A stretch of 32,005 bases of DNA, taken from NCBI GenBank assembly GCA_009908725.1, contig JAAAOT010000265.1, forward strand, positions 1 to 32,005, written 5' to 3'. Position numbers and translations under genes: made by a program. The notes under the pieces were generated by a model. The model ran no database searches. It had not been told where the DNA came from and worked only from the letters and a program-made list of their open reading frames with translations. Positions within the stretch are counted from its first letter, which is position 1; every line of letters starts with the position of its first letter. Positions 29,572-32,005 of this stretch are shown in pieces. Source of the stretch: Bacteroidota bacterium. Lineage in GTDB: Bacteria > Bacteroidota > Rhodothermia > Rhodothermales > Salinibacteraceae.

Positions 29572-30480
29572 ATGATGCGCCCGGCTTCGCTTCTCGCTAC
29601 TCTTCTCACCGCGTTTGTCTTGCTTGCGGGATGCGGCGATACCTCCACCGCGCCCGATGTCGACGAGGAGAAGATTTTGGCTAACCTCCGACTTGAGATT
29701 CCTCAGGTGCGCGACGCGGATTCGCTGCGGATCGATTCTCTCCGTGAAAGCTCGGTTGATGGGTTCTACCGCGCCCAACTCGTGGTGAACAACCAGAATC
29801 GTGTGCTCGTGATGATCCGCGAAGACGAGTCGGAGGTGTTGCTGCTGGCGGGGCCTCCGCTCGACGTCGGGCGGTCGGCAGAACAGATGCAGGCTTCGCA
29901 GCAGCAGGAAAGCGAGGCTCGAGCCGATGTGCTTCAGCGGGCGTCGGAAGGCATGCCCGCCCGCGGCCCGGCGGACGCCCCCGTCACGCTGATCGAGTTT
30001 TCGGACTTTCAGTGCCCGTACTGCGCGCGAGCGACGACGCTGGTCGACCAACTGCGCGAGCGTTATCCGGACCGGCTCCGCGTTGTGTTCATGCACTTCC
30101 CTTTGTCGTCGCATGAATGGGCGCGCCCGGCGGCCATGGCCGCACAGTGCGCGGCCCGGCAGGACGAAGACGCGTTCTGGCGGCTGCACGACTTCTACTT
30201 TTCCAACCAGGACGCGCTCACGCCGGGGAACGTGATGGCGAAAAGCGAACCCATCCTGGCGGAGACGTCGGTTAACGTGGACGACTGGAAGACCTGCGCG
30301 ACGGATCGCACGTCCGACGTGCATCGCTCCGTCGCCCGTCAGGTGAATGCTTCCCTGGAAGCCGGCAAGGAGGCAGGCGTAACCGGGACGCCGTCGTTCT
30401 TCGTGAACGGCGAAAAAGTCCAGGGCGCGCGGACGGTGGAGGCCTTTGCCAGGAAGATCGAGGCCGCCACGGGGAGTTGA
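29572..30480 (+). CDS. DsbA-like thiol-disulfide oxidoreductase, lipoprotein form
   Basis: A 302-residue paralogue of the preceding gene with the same two-domain layout but a lipoprotein signal (LLATLLTAFVLLAGC, lipidated Cys21), so it is membrane-tethered. Shared features: ILANLRLEIPQVR and VLLLAGPPLDVGRS in the N-terminal domain; RGPADAPVTLIEFSDFQCPYC with C148-P-Y-C151; EWARPAAMAAQCAARQDEDAFWRLHDFYF; WKTCATD; GTPSFFVNGEKVQGAR. The active-site dipeptide (Pro-Tyr) is identical in both, which suggests similar redox chemistry; the difference is mainly location. The close spacing (48 nt) and similarity point to a local duplication and probable co-transcription. A 14-bp tandem repeat begins 15 nt after the stop. 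Confidence 0.92.
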   Translation: MMRPASLLATLLTAFVLLAGCGDTSTAPDVDEEKILANLRLEIPQVRDADSLRIDSLRESSVDGFYRAQLVVNNQNRVLVMIREDESEVLLLAGPPLDVGRSAEQMQASQQQESEARADVLQRASEGMPARGPADAPVTLIEFSDFQCPYCARATTLVDQLRERYPDRLRVVFMHFPLSSHEWARPAAMAAQCAARQDEDAFWRLHDFYFSNQDALTPGNVMAKSEPILAETSVNVDDWKTCATDRTSDVHRSVARQVNASLEAGKEAGVTGTPSFFVNGEKVQGARTVEAFARKIEAATGS

Positions 30481-30495
30481 CAATCGGGGATTATG

Positions 30496-30555
30496 GATTG
30501 GGAATTGAGGATTGGGAATTGAGGATTGGGAATTGAGGATTGGGAATTGAGGATC
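30496..30555 (+). repeat. 14-bp tandem repeat, four copies, between the second DsbA-like gene and tsaB
   Basis: The unit GATTGGGAATTGAG recurs at 30496, 30510, 30524 and 30538 without change, with partial units on both sides (GGGGATTATG before, GATCGGGG after). The AT-rich, purine-biased unit contrasts with the GC-rich surroundings. It lies 15 nt past a stop codon and 88 nt before tsaB. Confidence 0.95.
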
Positions 30556-30642
30556 GGGGTGTTTTGACAGCGGGCCCGTTGGGTGTGGGGCGGGTGGTGC
30601 GTGTCGTATTGTTTTCTGTCTTGCGGTTTGCTGACGAACGGT

Positions 30643-31368
30643 ATGGTCCTTCTTGCGATTGAGACCGCCACGCACACGTGCGGTGCTGCGGTGAGCGTAG
30701 ACGGGGTCGTCGTCGCAGATGCCCATATGCATCGCCCCCGGGCCCATGCACGCCACCTCACGCCCCTGATCGAAGAGGCAATGGCGCGCGCGGAGGTCCG
30801 GCGCAATGAGATCGATGCGATTGCCGTGTCGAAGGGGCCGGGGTCGTACACGGGCCTTCGTATTGGCGTCAGCACCGCAAAGGGCTGGGCCGAAGCCGTC
30901 GGGGCGGACCTCATCGGGGTGCCGACCCTGGAGGCGCTTGCGGCAACGGTCAGTCCGTACACCGGGGAGGGCGACATCGTATGTGCTGCCCTCGACGCCC
31001 GGCGAGACGAGATTTACGGTGCGGCCTACCGCATTCGTGGCGACAGCCGAACGGAGGACGCTGAGGACACCGGCCCTGTTAGTCGGCTCACGATCCAGGC
31101 CGCTGCCGCAGCGATGGAGGTTTCGCACGTACCAGACTGGCTGGGGGCGGCAGGGAACCGCGTGTGGCTCCTCGGGACCGGAGCTGAGAAGACGGACTCG
31201 GCACTCGCGTTGGCCGGCGTCCGGGTGACCCGCCTCGCGGCCGAGGCGTCCCGGCCCTCAGCCGCCTGGGTGGCGCGCTGCGCGGTCGAACGGATCCGTC
31301 GCGACCAGAAGCCGGAGCCATCGACGTTCGAGCCCATGTACCTGAAGGCGTTTCAGGCGGGAGGGTAG
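30643..31368 (+). CDS. tsaB: tRNA threonylcarbamoyladenosine biosynthesis protein TsaB
   Basis: A 241-residue ASKHA-fold protein, the scaffold partner of TsaD in making t6A37 of ANN-decoding tRNAs. From the ATG at 30643: VLLAIETATHTCGAAV (family start, phosphate-1 motif), HARHLTPLIEEAMARAEV, the diagnostic AVSKGPGSYTGLRIGVSTAKG (65-75 core), GVPTLEALA, VCAALDARRDEIYGAAYR, and the short C-terminal end YLKAFQAGG typical of TsaB. It lacks the TsaD HxxxH metal site, as expected. The frame is open 20 codons further up, but the chosen start fits the family. Length is standard (about 230). The next gene, accD, begins 180 nt later. Confidence 0.95.
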   Translation: MVLLAIETATHTCGAAVSVDGVVVADAHMHRPRAHARHLTPLIEEAMARAEVRRNEIDAIAVSKGPGSYTGLRIGVSTAKGWAEAVGADLIGVPTLEALAATVSPYTGEGDIVCAALDARRDEIYGAAYRIRGDSRTEDAEDTGPVSRLTIQAAAAAMEVSHVPDWLGAAGNRVWLLGTGAEKTDSALALAGVRVTRLAAEASRPSAAWVARCAVERIRRDQKPEPSTFEPMYLKAFQAGG

Positions 31369-31548
31369 AGGTGGGACACGCCTCGACCTCGCCTGGGAGC
31401 GCGGATGCGCGAGGGGATTTCACGCGGACCGCGAGCGTGGATTTGGACATTGGCACCGGTGATCCAGATTATGGAATGTCTGTCGCGGTTCGCCCCCGCC
31501 GCCCGATTCTATTCGACTGTCTCTACGTGACTCGACGATCGCTCCGCT

Positions 31549-32005
31549 ATGCCGTGGTTCAAGCGCAAGAAAGCCGGCATTCTCACGACCCGGAAGGAAC
31601 AGAATGAGGTACCGGAAGGGCAGTGGGTGAAGTGCCCGAAAACGGGAGAGATCATCAACCGGCGCGAACTGGAAGAGAACCTGCTGGTCTTCCCGAGTTC
31701 CGGGTATCACTTCGGCATGGGCAGCGGGCGGTACTTTGACTTCCTCTTTAACGACGGCGAGTACGAGCTGCACGACACTGACCTTGTCAGCGTCGATCGG
31801 CTCGACTTCGAAGATCGCAAGCCCTACGACCAGCGACTGGAAAAGGCCCGCCAGAAAACCGGGCAGAACGATGCCGCCCGCGCCGCCACTGGCCAGATGG
31901 GCGAGCACGACGTATCCATGGCCTGCATGGACTTCAGCTTTATCGGCGGGTCGATGGGATCGGTTGTAGGGGAGACGATCGCCCGTACTATCAAGCGCGC
32001 CTACA
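31549..32005 (+). CDS. accD: Acetyl-CoA carboxylase carboxyltransferase beta subunit, 5' part (cut by window end)
   Basis: First 152 residues of AccD, which with AccA transfers carboxyl from biotin to acetyl-CoA in the first step of fatty-acid synthesis. The family opening PWFKRKKAGILT is followed by VPEGQWVKCPKTGEIINRRELEENLLVFPSSGYHF, then SGRYFDFLFNDGEYELHD.DLVSVD, KPYDQRLEKARQKTGQNDA and the crotonase-fold start MDFSFIGGSMGSVVGETIART. The zinc ribbon normally has two CxxC pairs; here only the first Cys of the first pair remains (KCPKT) and the second pair is replaced (VFPSS). The rest is well conserved, so the gene is probably functional with a zinc-free ribbon, as may be a lineage trait. 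The 3' end is outside the window. Confidence 0.93.
   Translation, partial: MPWFKRKKAGILTTRKEQNEVPEGQWVKCPKTGEIINRRELEENLLVFPSSGYHFGMGSGRYFDFLFNDGEYELHDTDLVSVDRLDFEDRKPYDQRLEKARQKTGQNDAARAATGQMGEHDVSMACMDFSFIGGSMGSVVGETIARTIKRAY

Noticed and set aside
30496-30555. Insertion-sequence remnant or attachment site at the 14-bp repeat
   Set aside because: No inverted ends, transposase fragment or tRNA is nearby; it is a simple tandem array.

Overview
This is a GC-rich (roughly 60%+) bacterial chromosome segment with tightly packed, mostly housekeeping or conserved hypothetical genes. Gene content and protein style (acidic, Asp/Glu- and Ser/Thr-rich proteins, a Bacteroidota-type DusB, an AccD lacking most zinc-ribbon cysteines, many signal-peptide and lipobox proteins, few clear Shine-Dalgarno sites) suggest a marine or halophilic member of the Rhodothermales/Salinibacter side of the Bacteroidota. 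This assignment is inference, not proof. I see no tRNA, rRNA, CRISPR array, insertion sequence, prophage or attachment site.

Layout. 1-1400: 3' part of a UvrD/PcrA helicase gene. 1586-3166: two exported proteins of unknown function, the second probably a beta-barrel. 3150-5041 (minus): a CrcB/Fluc fluoride channel, a DUF1223 thioredoxin-fold protein and a small hypothetical. 5212-7397: a BlaI/MecI repressor gene and an M56 (BlaR1-like) membrane peptidase gene behind a textbook promoter with two operator palindromes; the peptidase is split by a -1 frameshift. 7412-8479 (minus): a lipoprotein and a PLDc_N-type membrane protein. 8699-9805: dusB, whose last codons run into a 29-bp tandem repeat.

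10140-13429: a membrane protein, an SCP2 sterol-carrier protein and a phasin, converging on a wax ester synthase/DGAT acyltransferase; together they look like a storage-lipid neighbourhood. 13704-21117 (minus): a prolyl oligopeptidase, a two-part secreted protein, a DUF445 membrane protein and an MlaE-MlaF-MlaD phospholipid transporter operon. 21416-24162 (plus): radA, a small STAS-like protein and a DUF892 ferritin-like protein ending at a strong terminator. 24301-26451 (minus): an LLM-class flavin monooxygenase and an ATP-grasp ligase. 26798-32005 (plus): a lipoprotein, an SDR oxidoreductase, two tandem DsbA-like proteins (one soluble, one lipoprotein), tsaB and the 5' part of accD.

The most notable points are the frameshifted M56 sensor under an intact BlaI promoter; short tandem repeats that repeatedly sit at the 3' ends of genes (dusB, mlaD, the LLM gene, the second DsbA gene), in two cases touching the stop codon; the SCP2-phasin-WS/DGAT grouping; and the AccD with only one of four zinc-ribbon cysteines. 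I did not find convincing evidence of a wholly new multi-gene system.
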